64,000 nt of DNA. It comes from Pisaster brevispinus. Taxonomy: Eukaryota; Echinodermata; Asteroidea; Forcipulatida; Asteriidae. The notes under the pieces are model-generated. The model worked only from the letters and a program-made list of their open reading frames with translations, made no database searches and was not told the DNA's origin. Position 1 is the stretch's first letter. Each line of letters begins with the position of its first letter. Location of the stretch: positions 8,866,001 through 8,930,000 of the forward strand of contig JAMKCF010000020.1 of the NCBI GenBank assembly GCA_023634235.1, given 5' to 3'. Below, piece by piece: positions 48,175 to 60,460 of this stretch. The translations under genes and the position numbers were made by a program.

Positions 48175-48405
48175 TCTCCCGGGTCAGAGTTGACGCGGAT
48201 TCCAGATCTAAGGGGCCCGACCCATTTGCGGGTCAGGCTGACCCGAAAAGTGGTCAATAATGGGATTTTAACTCGGAATTATGCCTCGGTTTGACCCATG
48301 TCTGCGTCATTTTGACGCATATTCCAGGTCACACTGACCCGGAAATGGGTCAGACCCCACGGGACCCGGATCCAGGTCAAATCTGACCCAGAAATTTTTA
48401 AAATT
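48175..48405. mobile_element. GGGTCA/TGACCC family copy, two perfect palindromes
   Basis: Contains GGTCAGGCTGACC (48231-48243) and GGTCACACTGACC (48327-48339), plus TTTGACCCATGTCTGCGTCA and the end AGAAATTTTTAAAATTGTG. It runs in the opposite orientation to the neighbouring copy at 47892, judging by TGGTCAATAATGGGATTTTA. Confidence 0.75.
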
Positions 48406-48945
48406 GTGTTTATAGGCGTGCACAACCAGAAATTATCCTCAAATCTGTCATTTACAGAAATATTTGAAATTTCCAAAAGATTTATCAGGCTAGGCGCATT
48501 GATCCAGTCACTGTTTAGTGGAATGCATCCGTGCAAACCCTCAATTGGGAATGTTGTAATAATCTTTTACAGAATATGTTAATTCTTTGACATCCGTTGA
48601 CAACAGTGAGACTGAAATCTTATTCATGTGTTCGACGAGGCATATATTTATTTATTTTTCTCTCGTGCTTTGCCATTTCAAACATTTTACTAGCCAGCGT
48701 CTATCCAGCATTCAAGCAATATTTGATAAAACAAAAATGATGCTCAAATGCCGTCAATGAGTTAAAATTAAAAGGTAAATGTGTTAGAATTTGCGTTAAA
48801 AACTATCCAAACATACTCGGTCTAACACTAGTACCAAGTATTCCATGAGGTCAAATGTTATGACGTACACACTGCAGACGTGACCACCTTTACTATTTTG
48901 AAAGGAAATCGAATCTAATAATAAACTCTCCACGTTTAGGAATAA

Positions 48946-50175
<1,230 letters not shown>

Positions 50176-50331
50176 GTAAGCACTGTGGGAAAGCATTCGC
50201 CTCTCATGCAGCTCACGACAGCCACGTCCGACGGACACACACTATTAAAGACAAACCCTGCGAGTGTCATGTCTGCGGCAAAGCCTTCTCAAATACCAAC
50301 GAACTGAAATACCACATGAACATACACTCAG
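50176..50331 (+). CDS. Prdm14: Prdm14 exon: zinc fingers 5 and 6
   Basis: The acceptor CCCCGTACAG ends at 50175; the donor is CAG|GTGAGT at 50332. Both borders are phase 1. Finger 5 (residues 481-504) uses C483, C486, H499, H504 with the helix SHAAHDSHVRR, identical to human PRDM14. Finger 6 (511-533) uses C513, C516, H529, H533 and diverges more (SNTNELKYHMNIH). The exon's own first bases are GTAAGC, so acceptor and a donor-like sequence are directly apposed. If the donor at 50332 is ignored the frame continues HSGEFLQ and stops at 50346-50348, giving a six-finger protein of about 539 residues. Confidence 0.97.
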
Positions 50332-50348
50332 GTGAGTTTCTGCAATGA
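50332..50348 (+). CDS. Prdm14: Alternative C-terminus by read-through of the last donor
   Basis: If splicing at 50332 does not occur, codons GGT GAG TTT CTG CAA TGA follow, so the protein ends HSG-EFLQ right after finger 6. The result has the same number of fingers as vertebrate PRDM14. This is a predicted alternative only; nothing in the sequence, such as a strong nearby poly(A) signal, confirms that such a transcript is made. Confidence 0.25.
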
Positions 50349-50529
50349 CCTTTGACCATGTCAAAACAGGAAAAGGGGTCAATGAAAGTCAGAGGGAGTA
50401 GGGATGTTTATTGTAACAGCAATGCATTTCCAAAAAGGGCATTACATTAAAGGTGGTACTGGTAGCACACACGTTTGGATCACCAGAAATGGTTCAAACT
50501 GAAATGAGTGGGTTACCTTGCAGAGAGTG

Positions 50530-50880
50530 TCATGGCCGAGTCGTTTAGTGCATCGAATTCAAGTTCTGGTGGTTAAGACACCAGGGTGTGGGTTCAAATC
50601 CCGGTCATGACACTTGTGTCCTTGAGCAATATGCTTTACTATAATTGCTTCTCTTTACCCAGGAGTGTAAATGGGTACCTGCGAGGGTAGAGGTTGATAT
50701 TGTGTTTGAAAACGCCTTCTGAGCCCCACAGCTGCCCGGGGCTGTATACTCCTCAGGAAGCTGAGGAAGATTAAAAAAGGAATGTTATTAGCCCATTGAC
50801 CCGGGTATTAATGTAAAGTGCATTGATACGTTATTGTAAAATGCGCTATATAAGAACTAGTTATTTTGTATTCATTATTA
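50530..50880 (+). mobile_element. tRNA-Leu-like SINE, best copy in the window
   Basis: Head: CATGGCCGAGTCGTTTAGTG (box A) ... GTGTGGGTTCAAATCCCGGTC (box B), as in tRNA-Leu-type heads. The body has AAATGGGTACCTGCGAGG and CTGCCCGGGGCTGTATACTCC. The tail is TAATGTAAAGTGCATTGATA, then AAAATGCGCTATATAAGAAC and a TTATT-rich end, typical of tailed SINEs. It lies in the last intron of Prdm14. Confidence 0.85.
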
Positions 50881-50892
50881 TTTAGAAATGTG

Positions 50893-51300
50893 TTCCCAGA
50901 AAAGGGTTACCTGAAATGTTTTACCTTTCAGAAGTTTTTTTTGTTAATACCAGAATTGGGCTAATACCAGAAGTAGGTTGTCTGCCCAAAATAGCTTACT
51001 AGAAATGGTGTACCTGGCAGAAATGTGTTACCAGAAATTGGTTACCTGAAATGGTTTTTCCTGAAATGGTTCGGCAGAATTTTGTTTATGACATGGTTAT
51101 CTGAAATTCGTTACCGCCAGGCAGATATGGTTTACCAGAAATGGGTTTAATACAACAAGTGGGTTATTTGACAGAAAAAGGTTAGTAGAAATGGGTTGGC
51201 ACCGGCAGAAATGGGCAAGAAATGGGTTTAGACAGAAATGTGTTACCATAAATGGGTTACCTGAAATGGGTTACGACCAGGCAGAAGTGACCAGAAATAT
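50893..51300 (+). repeat. Degenerate GGTTACC-xGAAATG tandem repeat
   Basis: About twenty imperfect copies of a 15-25 base motif of the kind CAGAAATGGGTTACCTGAAA. Spacing is irregular, so it looks like an old tandem array or a decayed element. Confidence 0.7.
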
Positions 51301-51324
51301 CTTGAAGTATCAATTGAAACATTG

Positions 51325-51530
51325 AAACATCTTTTGGTCAGCTTGACCTGCATCGAAAATAGGTTTTGCACAAATTTAGGGTCAGTTTGTGCCTTGCTGT
51401 CTTTGGATATAAGTCTGACCTTGCAAAGACCAAAGCTACTTTAACCCTGATCGGGATAAGTGTACCCCTGATCCGGATCAGTGTACCCCTGTTTCGGATT
51501 AATGTAACCCTGGAAGGAATCAAGTATGAC
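51325..51530. mobile_element. GGGTCA/TGACCC family, diverged copy
   Basis: Contains GGTCAGCTTGACC (51336-51348) and TTTAGGGTCAGTTTGTGCC, then a three-fold GTGTACCCCTGATCCGGATCA-like repeat. Confidence 0.55.
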
Positions 51531-51651
51531 CAGAAGAAGGTTAACTTTGATAGAAGGGAGAAGAGGTTGTTGAATGTGAGATCACAGGAGGATTTTAAAA
51601 AAATACATTTATAAGACAAACCACTTTATTTGTTAATTTCCCCCTCTACAG

Positions 51652-51770
51652 GTGAGACACAATACAGTTGCATGGAGTGTGGGTTAGGCTTCACTAGTGC
51701 CGCCTTACGAGACCACCACAGCGCCCGCTCAGATTGCTGCATCAAGAGCAGCCCACTCACTCTCCTGTAG
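51652..51770 (+). CDS. Prdm14: Prdm14 last coding exon: seventh finger and stop
   Basis: The acceptor CCCCTCTACAG ends at 51651, and the stop TAG is at 51768-51770. Entry phase 1: G plus GT restores the Gly of the SGE linker. It encodes a further finger, YSCMECGLGFTSAALRD..., with C541, C544, H557 and C563, that is C-X2-C-X12-H-X5-C, the same C2HC spacing as finger 1. A short tail rich in Ser and Leu follows (SSPLTLL). Human PRDM14 as I recall it stops after six fingers, so this finger is an addition here or a loss in vertebrates. Joining is supported by phase and by a good acceptor, but the extra exon could be an alternative 3' end. Confidence 0.85.
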
Positions 51771-51851
51771 ACCAGTAGAATTCTACATGTTCAAACCCAT
51801 TAAGTGAGCACTGGTAACGCCAAGTCATGGCGCAGTGGATTAATTTCACTG

Positions 51852-52232
51852 TTCTCTCCAAAGTGCAATGCCCGGGGGAGTCGAAGTTCTTGATATCCTA
51901 GACTGGACCATTTCACATATCTAAGAGGGGAATCAGGTCCCAGAGTTTTGTGGGTTTTTTTTAGGGACTGACAAATATTTTAAATGACTCATACTTTGTG
52001 CACAAAATTGCACAGACACAGACCTACTCAGATCTGACCCTTTGATAAAGTGGAACCATTGGTTCTTAGTAGCAGGCTTCCAGATGTCTTGCTGACAGCC
52101 TGTGCTAGGTTCTGAGGTTTCAAACACCCCTCACCCTGCCAGTCAAACTTTTTGACTTACTGGGGAGCCAGTACTTAGTGGAGCTTTTCTGCATTTGTGT
52201 AAATCCTGGGTTACTCCCGCACTTAAGGTTAA
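51852..52232 (+). mobile_element. 370-bp dispersed repeat, copy 2
   Basis: Starts 82 bases after the Prdm14 stop codon and would form part of the 3' UTR if the transcript extends this far. See 42939-43312 for the shared blocks; identity about 80 percent by eye. Confidence 0.85.
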
Positions 52233-52759
52233 CAATATTTTCGCATCAAATGGTGCTTCACGAAACGTTTGGGTCGGGTTATTCTAGGGATGAGTTTTCT
52301 TTATCCCTCCCTTGTTATTGACTGACGACGCAGACACAGAAAAAGGGAGATGAGTAAAGGTGAGCAAAATACGCTGACGGATATCTAAATACCATGAGCA
52401 GCTAAGGCCAAGTTCAGACAAAGACCACAATGGGAAGAATGAAAACAATTGCCAGTAGTCAACAAGTGTTTTTTGTTCGAACTTTGCTTGATTACCATCG
52501 AGCTGGGCAAAGTTCCAACAACGACCAGTTAAGTTTTAAGTAGCCGATACTGCCTGGTACCCGCAGTATTATTTCGGCGATGAGTAGAAGTCAATTATTT
52601 TGACTATTTTGTTCTAAACCGCTGGTCATTGTGCGAGCTTGGCCCGCACTACCATTGTAACAGTGTCTGTGGGTTGTCTCTGCAATGTTTGCTATACAAC
52701 AATGGCCATGTCCAAATTAGCAGCTGTGCCAGGGATGCGACTTGAACGTTAAATGAACA

Positions 52760-52840
52760 TGTGTTGGAGCATTGTATTCCCATAGCAACACCATAAGCAA
52801 CAGCCGTAGCTGTAGCCATAGCCAGTCACCAGTTCGGCTA
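52760..52840. mobile_element. GCCGTAGCC-type fragment
   Basis: ATTCCCATAGCAACACC and CAGCCGTAGCTGTAGCCATA followed by GCCAG, as in the 6140-6295 family. Confidence 0.4.
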
Positions 52841-53177
52841 AAGAAATTAATCTGAAATTGGTCCGGAGGTCTATATTCTATTTAACCCATGTGCACTTGT
52901 CATTGCTATTCAAAGTCAGCTCTTGGTTTATGCAGTATTGTAAAAGAGGATTAAATCATAAGAACCGAAACTCAAAATTAGCAGGTTAAACCTCTGATGT
53001 CTCAGTGAACTAAAAGTTTAGCCTTTGAGGAAGATTTTGCTTCGATCAAAACGTGGAGCTACTACACCTTTTTGCATTTACCAAATTTTGGTACGTTTAA
53101 AGTTTTGCATAATGAATGGGTAATTGCTGTGCTTGTGCTTGCCCGAATGGCGCGAGTGTGCTTTTATCCTGTGTGGT

Positions 53178-53329
53178 TATAGACCGTGCAAGTCTCGCGC
53201 GTATTCGAACAACTTCTGGGACCAGTTTGGTCCCACGTATACATTGCTTTAACGCGTAAAGGAGACAAACTCGCGCACTTTAACGGTTCATAATGTCCGA
53301 GTACGCGCGAGACTTGCATATGGTCTATA
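53178..53329. mobile_element. 154-bp inverted-repeat element, copy 2 (inverted)
   Basis: Ends TATAGACCGTGCAAGTCTCG and its complement; the right end carries an extra AT (GCATATGGTCTATA). The middle, read on the minus strand, matches copy 1 (ACGCGTTAAAGCAATGTA, GTGGGACCA). Directly followed by a GCCGTAGCC-type element. Confidence 0.9.
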
Positions 53330-53455
53330 GGCCGTGTTCGAATTAACGGCTTCAGCATGGGGTGAAAAACTGTATTCTTCAATGTAACAGTTGCAGCCAA
53401 CGGCCACAGCCATAGCCAAAGTCGTTTGTTTCGGACAGTGGCTTTTAATGACAGG
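53330..53455. mobile_element. GCCGTAGCC-type element
   Basis: GGCCGTGTTCGAATTAACGG at the left, GCCACAGCCATAGCC and TTTCGGACAGTGGC at the right. Starts at the last base of the 53178-53329 element. Confidence 0.5.
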
Positions 53456-53761
53456 AGCCACAAATCACGAAACATTATGGGGAACTATGATTTATTGATG
53501 AATCTATGACATCCTGCTGTGCTTTTACGTTCACGGCTGCCTTATCATTATGCTCTTTAAAAATACATGTAGATGACTGCAACTCGCCACAAAGGTGTTT
53601 GTTTACGGTATAACTGGTACGATAAGCTGAAGGTGTTGTAGTATATATTGCGCATCCTACCTAATGTAAGCCAGAGGTGTTAAAATATTTATTGCACCGA
53701 GCTCTTTCGATGTAATCAAAGTATAATATAATCTACTGCCCATTAGGAAAAAACACAGCTA

Positions 53762-53935
53762 CTTTGAAAACTCCTTTGTTAAGGAAATGGGTCAAACTGA
53801 CATAGAACCTGGGGAGTGAGCTAAATCTCAACTTTAGCCAGTTTTCGGGTCAGCCTGAATCGGAAATGGGCCTTGGAATCAATGGGTCAATTCTAACCTT
53901 GGAGCTTTTGGAGCGCAGTTCTAATAATGTGTACA
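53762..53935. mobile_element. GGGTCA/TGACCC family copy
   Basis: TTTGAAAACTCC at left, then AATGGGTCAAACTGACATAG, TAGCCAGTTTTCGGGTCAGC and GGAGCTTTTGGAGCGCAG. Two further weak pieces lie at 54240-54320 and 54715-54850. Confidence 0.65.
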
Positions 53936-53937
53936 GT

Positions 53938-54130
53938 TTTCCTGGTTCGAATCCCACCTCGGGCAGTTCCTAGCCTGTGGGTACTCAGTACTTGCCTGGT
54001 TGCATGGATTTGACCTTATTGGTGTTTCCTCCCACATCTAAAAAGCCGAACATCAGGCCAACGGGTTACATGGCTAGTTACTTTTAAGGATCTCTTTGTT
54101 TCATTACAAAAAATAATTAATCACCAGCAT
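53938..54130 (+). mobile_element. SINE-like repeat, copy 2
   Basis: Box-B-like CTGGTTCGAATCCCACCTCGG, then TGTGGGTACTCAGTAC and TTTCCTCCCACATCTAAAAA, then GGGTTACATGGCTAGTTACTTTT. Related to 8283-8530. Confidence 0.55.
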
Positions 54131-55874
54131 TTCAAAGTTATTTGTATTTCTTTTATATTAACAGATAATCATAAAAATTAAATCTGGTTGACTGCATACA
54201 TGTGGCATAGTCTAAAGACTTCAAGATCAAACTTCAATCTAGATTCCTGTCCCGGTAGCCTGACCAGTTTTAGTGTCAGGTTGACTCGATTTATGTTTAA
54301 ACTGAACTCCTAATCTAATTTAAAAGCAAAGTAAACCTTTGGCTAATAATGTTGTAACCATAGGATTGTTTTAATCCAATCTGAAAGTAGACGTATACAA
54401 CAAAGCTAACCTGTGCACATTTCATTTCAAAAGATGGTAGCGTTTTTGAGATATCGCCGAAAATCTGGAGCGGTTATGTCCCATGCAGGAAGAATGATCG
54501 ATAATCGGTCTGAGAAATGCTTCATGCAGAAACAATTCTCAGGTTGAAATGTTTTTGAATCCCTTTCTGTAAAACCTCATCTCTTCGAAAAAAAAATCGT
54601 TTATCAAAATGTTATACGTTGTCAACAGCTGCTGTGCTTCTTACCAAAGAAGATATTTTGGTCGTTAATTTTTTGAGTACGTACTTACCAAAGGTATACC
54701 CTCCTTTTTACGGTAACAACATTGACCCAGTTTTCAGGTCAACGTGTCGGCTTTGACCTTAGTTCCCAGATCAGCCAGACTTGGATTTTAAATTATACTG
54801 ATCCAAAAAAGGTCAAGCCAGCTATAAGCCAAATCCATATCAATTCTGGATGTATGTCTGTAAGTTGTAGACTTGGGAAAGTCTAACCCACAAGCCATTC
54901 CTAATGTCTTTTGGGTGCTATTAAGTATGGCTTAGAATAAAAAAATTGTGTTAATATTTTCGTACTCCGTAGTTATTAACCGTTTAACTTAACCATCTCA
55001 ATTCCTGTACATATTAGGCAACACAGTGTATTTAACAATTTATTTATTTGTAATAGGCAGTATCATTATTGTGGTAAAGAATAAAAAAATAAAGAAAATC
55101 GCTGATAAAATTGAACTTTGTTGTGGCTTGCCATTACTGACTTATTTATTTTAGACACTAGATTTTATAGTTCTCATTAAATTGTGTAATAAAACTTTGA
55201 AAACTAGGCCCTATTAGACCGCATTTTTCTTGTTCGTCGTGCACAATAGCGAAACTATACCAGATATAGACCAGACTGTTCCACTGTGAACCCTTGCTTT
55301 GTTAACTCTAATTTAACTTATAAAAACAAGAAAGCTGCATCATGATTAGGTTTTACTAGAGGTCTGCAGTGACAGGTGCATCAATCATCTAGTGTAGTTT
55401 GAAAAAGTACAGTCTTCCATCTTTTATTTAGCTAAAAACATACAACCAGCCGATGTACATTGTATCAAACTAAATTAGATGATCGATCAGTTTCGAAAAG
55501 ATGGAAAACAAAGAAAAGGGTGGGGGAAAAAGACATTTTATTTGTCACACTTTAATCCAGCAGTTTTTCAGTTTTTTTATAAATATATATTTTTAATCTA
55601 GGCTACTGATGCTACTAGTATCAAGTTTATTAATGATTGACCTTTGAAATAAAGTAGCATGCAAATAACATTCAATATTTTAGAACTTTTTCAAACAGTG
55701 TTTACTGCTTTCTAATATGTTTCAAAATATTCCAGGGATGACATAGGGCTTTAAAAAAATGCGAAGGAAACAAAACTATAATCACGGATCCAACAAAAAG
55801 AAAACAGCATTTAGATTTTGTTGTTATCATCTCATAAACCCCCCCCCCCCCCCCATTAAAAACCTACCTGGGTT

Positions 55875-56000
55875 GCATCCGAATCAAGGATCTCGGCTAC
55901 GGCCACGGAAAGATACGGAAGGATAGACCTTTTCAGTGATCCGGCCGTAGCCATACCAAAGCCATCAATTTAGACACAGCCGTGGACGCCTTCACAATAC
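55875..56000. mobile_element. GGCTACGGC-type element
   Basis: CATCCGAATCAAGGATCTCGG, CTACGGCCACGG and CCGGCCGTAGCCATACC are inverted relative to each other, as in the 6140-6295 family. Confidence 0.45.
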
Positions 56001-56901
56001 AGTGCGCCACCAAGGGTTTGTACAGAACAGGCCATTTATCGCGATGCATCTTGGGAAAACATGACATCTTCCACAAGAAACCACATGTGTATGCTAGAAC
56101 TCCAGGAGTGTCTGCTTTATTCGCCGTAAGTTGAATTCATGTTTATTAAGAACCAAGCTGTAGTGTACATAAGTTTTCTCCAGGAACACGTTTATTTCTC
56201 CAAGGTTCTCAAAGGCTTTTCTTCGCGCGGAACTCAAAAACTAAATCGCCACAAGTTAGTCAACTCTACACACTGTACATCACATTGCAACCAGCATGTA
56301 CTCATTGCATACTGTGTGTGTGTGTGTGTGTGTGAAGTAACTACTGGGTGTACTGCAGTGAGTGTTACATATTACACGTACTTGTCGTCTAATGGTACGC
56401 ATCTACTACCACCTCTGTTATCCTGCAGGGCCATCTATCTATAGTCTACACTTTTATTTTTGCCTCGATATCACAATTTTTGGGGTGGGGGGGGGGGTGG
56501 TGGTTAATAACGGAAATACATCAATAAGAACTTGAAGTCAAGTGCACAACACAAACCAACATACAATATTTGAGCCAATCTCCCCAATTCAATGTGTTAA
56601 TCAAATCCTGTTTTATATTAATTATCCCCTTGAGTAAACATAAACAAATCACATAAACATAAACACATTGAGATTTTGTGCCTCAGTGAATATACCACAC
56701 CCAGAGCGCAAAATTGGGGGGGGGATACAGCTAGGACAAGACCAGAGTCGGAATAAAAAAAAAACCTTCCTGAGTCCTGACACAGTTTAAATAACAAAAA
56801 GGGCACAAAAACATGTAAGACCTTGGGGGTAAAATTCCACAAGACTGCAGGGCTTTTAGATTAAAATGTTTACTGGACCAGAATTTATTTTACAAGACCA
56901 G

Positions 56902-57041
56902 GGGTCGATTTCACAAAGAGATGAGACTAGTCTTATCTGAAGTTTAGGACCAGTAACTGGTCTTAACTTAGGACTAGTCCTATCTCCTAGCATTGCCTAG
57001 GACTAGTCCTAAGTTAGGATGGGTTTTGTGAAATCGACCCC
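56902..57041. mobile_element. Foldback element with GGGGTCGATTTCACAAA ends
   Basis: Inverted ends GGGGTCGATTTCACAAA and TTTTGTGAAATCGACCCC. Inside are inverted copies of CTTAGGACTAGTCCTA. No coding capacity. The terminal core GATTTCAC is shared with the 21813-21998 element. Confidence 0.88.
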
Positions 57042-57387
57042 AGGAATCTTTAAGAGAAAGAGCTTTAGAAATACACAGTTTCACATGTAAATTGTGTTTG
57101 TTTGAACAAAAACACCCAGCAAGGATTTACCACATTTGTCTTATGGGTCAGTATATTTTGATACTCAACAGAATTATATTTACCCTGGCAAACTCAAAGT
57201 CAACATTTGAACATCAGTTCTTTCTTTAAAAGATATTTCACAATTAGTTTTTATTATGTTCAATAGAAAAACACAAGACTGCTGGACTTGTCAGGTCAAG
57301 AGTTTACTGGCCCGGAGCTAAAATCACTGGCCTCGGGCCTTGGGTTCAGTGTCAAATTTGAACCCTGGGCATAAAGTAAACACCTGG

Positions 57388-57589
57388 GCCCCTTTTCATA
57401 TAGCTGCTTAAGCACAAAAAGCAGGTAGGCACAACCAAATTATGCTCAGCAGAATAAGGTTACTGGCCCAAATACATGTTGCATGTACCATCTTTGAATG
57501 GCATCCTGCTCATTTTTGCTTAGCAGGAAGTTGTTAAGCAATAGGCCTATTTTCTTCTTTTAATAGCAGCTTTATGGAAATTGGGCCCA
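57388..57589. mobile_element. GGGCCC...ATTTCATA foldback element, complete copy
   Basis: GGGCCCCTTTTCATATAGCTGCTTAAGCA at left; AGCAGCTTTATGGAAATTGGGCCC at right. Interior GCTTAGCAGGAAGTTGTTAAGCA palindromes. Confidence 0.85.
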
Positions 57590-57699
57590 TGTACAATGCT
57601 CATTGGGAAGGACAGTAACCATAGAAAAAAATAGAATACTTGTAATTTGTTCAAACGAATTAGGTACCTTGAACAATTTACAAATTTTTATACATGCTT

Positions 57700-57885
57700 A
57701 AGCAAGCTGTTTTTCCGGTGACCCTTACACCTTGCACACCAATGTGTGATAAGCACGGTCTACTGTAAGTGCAATCCAAGTCCTGCAAAAAAATTCCTTG
57801 GGTATTTGAACCCACTACCCCAACAGTCATGTGAAGATGTCTTACCACAAGACCACTGAGCATGCTCCTCAGCTCGGTGAGGTTT
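57700..57885 (-). mobile_element. tRNA-derived SINE-like copy, reverse
   Basis: On the minus strand: GAGCATGCTCAGTGGTCTTG followed by TGGTAAGACATCTTCAC, then GTAGTGGGTTCAAATACCC as box B. A second tRNA-type head, different from the tRNA-Leu family. Confidence 0.55.
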
Positions 57886-58079
57886 AGTTCAGCCAATTAA
57901 AAAAAAAGATATTGCATAACATCACCATTTAAGGTGAGGGCTACACTTACAAGTAACTGATTAGGGCTGTTGATCCAAATCAACTGGCACATTGCCACCT
58001 ACTCCTGTCCCTGGGGTTGAAAAATGGTAACACCCTTCACAGTCTATAGGATGTAGGCATTGGTATCATCCACTAGCAG

Positions 58080-58255
58080 ACTGGCTGGTAGAGCAGCATG
58101 CACTCTTTCCAACTATAAGAAGCATTTATGGTTAAGTGCCATGCTCAAGGGCACAAGTGACAATGATCGGGATTCGAACCCACATTCTGCTGCTGACAGC
58201 ACCAGAGCTTGGGTCTGGTGAACTAGACCACTCGGCCACAACAAGCCACAAATAA
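58080..58255 (-). mobile_element. tRNA-Leu-like SINE, reverse
   Basis: On the minus strand: TTGTGGCCGAGTGGTCTAGT, TCACCAGACCCAAGCTCTGG, TGCTGTCAGCAGCAGAATGT, then GGGTTCGAATCCCGATC. The head is closer to a real tRNA-Leu than in any other copy here; the GGCCGAGTGGTCTA box A is intact. Confidence 0.75.
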
Positions 58256-58984
58256 CATGGAGGAGCCCCTTAATAAGCCTGAATGTTTACATAGATCCAG
58301 ATAGTTATGACTGGGAACCAGCCTCTGCAACCGAGCCCATATATTTGTGAACCAAAAAGACTGGCTCTGGCATGGCATTTGATCAATCATACTTGCCTTG
58401 ATGGCAATACTTCCCAGTGTCCATGTGGGATTGACCAACACTCTACTTGATGTGTGTGGGTAAATCCGTGTGTTTGTGTGCAGAGAACAGCCCAGTGTGT
58501 AATACAAAATGGGCTGACTTGCAGCATGGTGATGAATCATGCTAAATCATGTTTTTATTAAAACTCACTAGGTCAGGCATGTCAGGTGCACATGTAGGCT
58601 ACCTGTCTTATCTATTAGACCATACAAGTTGGTGTGGAGTGACATATATGAGAAGATTTACCTCTAACCACTCAAACAGACACAAACACTTCATAAAATC
58701 TTATGGATTCTTCAAATATACAACAATTACCTTGCAACAATTCTAAGCTAAATTGTCTGAGGCAGACAAAACCTAAGATGAAGAGGGAGCCTTTTCTATC
58801 TGCTGTATCTACAGATTTTCATGATTACATAGTCTTTAAAAAAAGGGTTGCTGAAGTTTCCAAAACATCTGTATTGTTGAGACAGCTTCCCCAGATTGAC
58901 ACTTTTGTGGGGCACAAAATTAATTTATCTGAGTTTTTCTTTTGTCTAGGATAACTGAGTGTGGACTTGTGGACATGCATCTGC

Positions 58985-59815
58985 GGTTCCATAGCCTTGG
59001 AAGTGATGATCATTGAGGTTCTGTAACCATGGAAGTGGTGATCATTGAGGTTCTGTAACCCATGGAAGTGGTGATCATTGAGGTTCTGGAAACCATAGAA
59101 GTGGTGATCATTGAGGTTCTGTAACCCATGGAAGTGGTGATCATTGAGGTTCTTTAACCATAGAAGTGGTGATCATTGAGGTTCTGTAACCATAGAAGTG
59201 GTGATCATTGAGGTTCTGTAACCATGGAAGTGGTGATCATTGAGGTTCTGCAACCATAGAAGTGGTGATCATTGAGGTTCATTAACCATGGAAGTGGTGA
59301 TCATTGAGGTTCTGCAACCATAGAAGTGGTGATCATTGAGGTTCTGTAACCATGGAAGTGGTGATCATTGAGGTTCTTTAACCATAGAAGTGGTGATCAT
59401 TGAGGTTCTGTAACCATAGAAGTGGTGATCATTGAGGTTCTGTAACCATGGAAGTGGTGATCATTGAGGTTCTGCAACCATAGAAGTGGTGATCATTGAG
59501 GTTCATTAACCATGGAAGTGGTGATCATTGAGGTTCTGCAACCATAGAAGTGGTGATCATTGAGGTTCTGCAACCATAGAAGTAGTCATCATTGAGGTTC
59601 TGTAACCATAGAAGTGGTGATCATTGAGGTTCTGTAACCATGGAAGTGGTGATCATTGAGGTTCTGCAACCATAGAAGTGGTGATCATTGAGGTTCTGTA
59701 ACCATGGAAGTGGTGATCATTGAGGTTCTGCAACCATAGAAGTGGTGATCATTGAGGTTCTGTAACCATGGAAGTGGTGATCATTGAGGTTCTGCAACCA
59801 TGGAAGTGGTGATCA
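58985..59815 (+). repeat. 32-bp minisatellite, about 26 units, with 224-bp higher-order period
   Basis: Unit AAGTGGTGATCATTGAGGTT followed by CTGTAACCATGG. Units vary mainly at two sites (CTGTAA, CTGCAA, CATTAA or CTTTAA; CCATGG or CCATAG). Unit starts at 59151 and 59375 open two runs with the same order of seven variants, so a seven-unit block has been copied. Two early units carry an extra C. Confidence 0.97.
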
Positions 59816-60037
59816 AGGTGACTTGAGGTAGGTTCCTCTTTGTGAACTTTTTAAAAACATGTTTTATTGCTTCATTTAACCGACCTACTTTGCATTCTGC
59901 AAGTTCATTTTGCTTACCTACATGTACATGTACAACAGTATTGACTTTTAAATATATAAAATATGCAGAGCCTTTCCTTTAAAATACATACAGATGAGGC
60001 AGTTTGGCTTTTGTTTGGCCTCAGTCATCAAATTTTC

Positions 60038-60068
60038 CTCTTTCAATGTCACTCCACACCAAATTGTT
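60038..60068 (-). repeat. GGTGTGGAGTGACA dispersed motif
   Basis: On the minus strand AAACAATTTGGTGTGGAGTG followed by ACATTGAAAGAGG. The same block is on the + strand at 61468-61495, and GGTGTGGAGTGACA also at 58631-58644. Surrounding identity extends 20-30 bases, so these are pieces of one repeat. Confidence 0.6.
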
Positions 60069-60460
60069 TGGATTTAGATAAGTATGGAATTCCTGACCTA
60101 GTAATTAATAAGCCATTTTTATTTGGGGAAACTAGCCCCTGTCCTTCTGAGTCCTGCCCTCAAGTTTGAAAGTTGGATATAGAAGGATTTGAGACTTCAA
60201 AGGTTAAGAATGATTTATGTTGGAACCTGCCAGTTTTCTCTGCCCTTGAAACTGCAGGTACATGTATATTGTCATGTAGGATATTCTGCTTTTTCCCCAG
60301 ACATTTTCCTTGTCACCACATAACTTGAAACCATGGCAGCCTTGGTGCTCAAACTTGGCAGAAATTTGTTGGAGGGGAGGGGGTTGGGGGTAGAAGCTTT
60401 GTCCAAGGCTGTTTACTTGTTGGGCTTGTGCACTTGCATCAGTGCAACCTCAAAATGTAC

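Larger units (their letters stand above)
50332..51651 (+). other. Prdm14 intron 9 (1.3 kb)
   Basis: Donor GTGAGT, acceptor CTACAG. Contains a SINE (50530-50880), a degenerate GGTTACCTGAAATGG-type repeat (50893-51300) and GGGTCA-family remains (51325-51530). Confidence 0.85.

Noticed and set aside
58985..59815. CRISPR-like array
   Set aside because: Units are contiguous tandem copies with no unique spacers, and the genome is eukaryotic.
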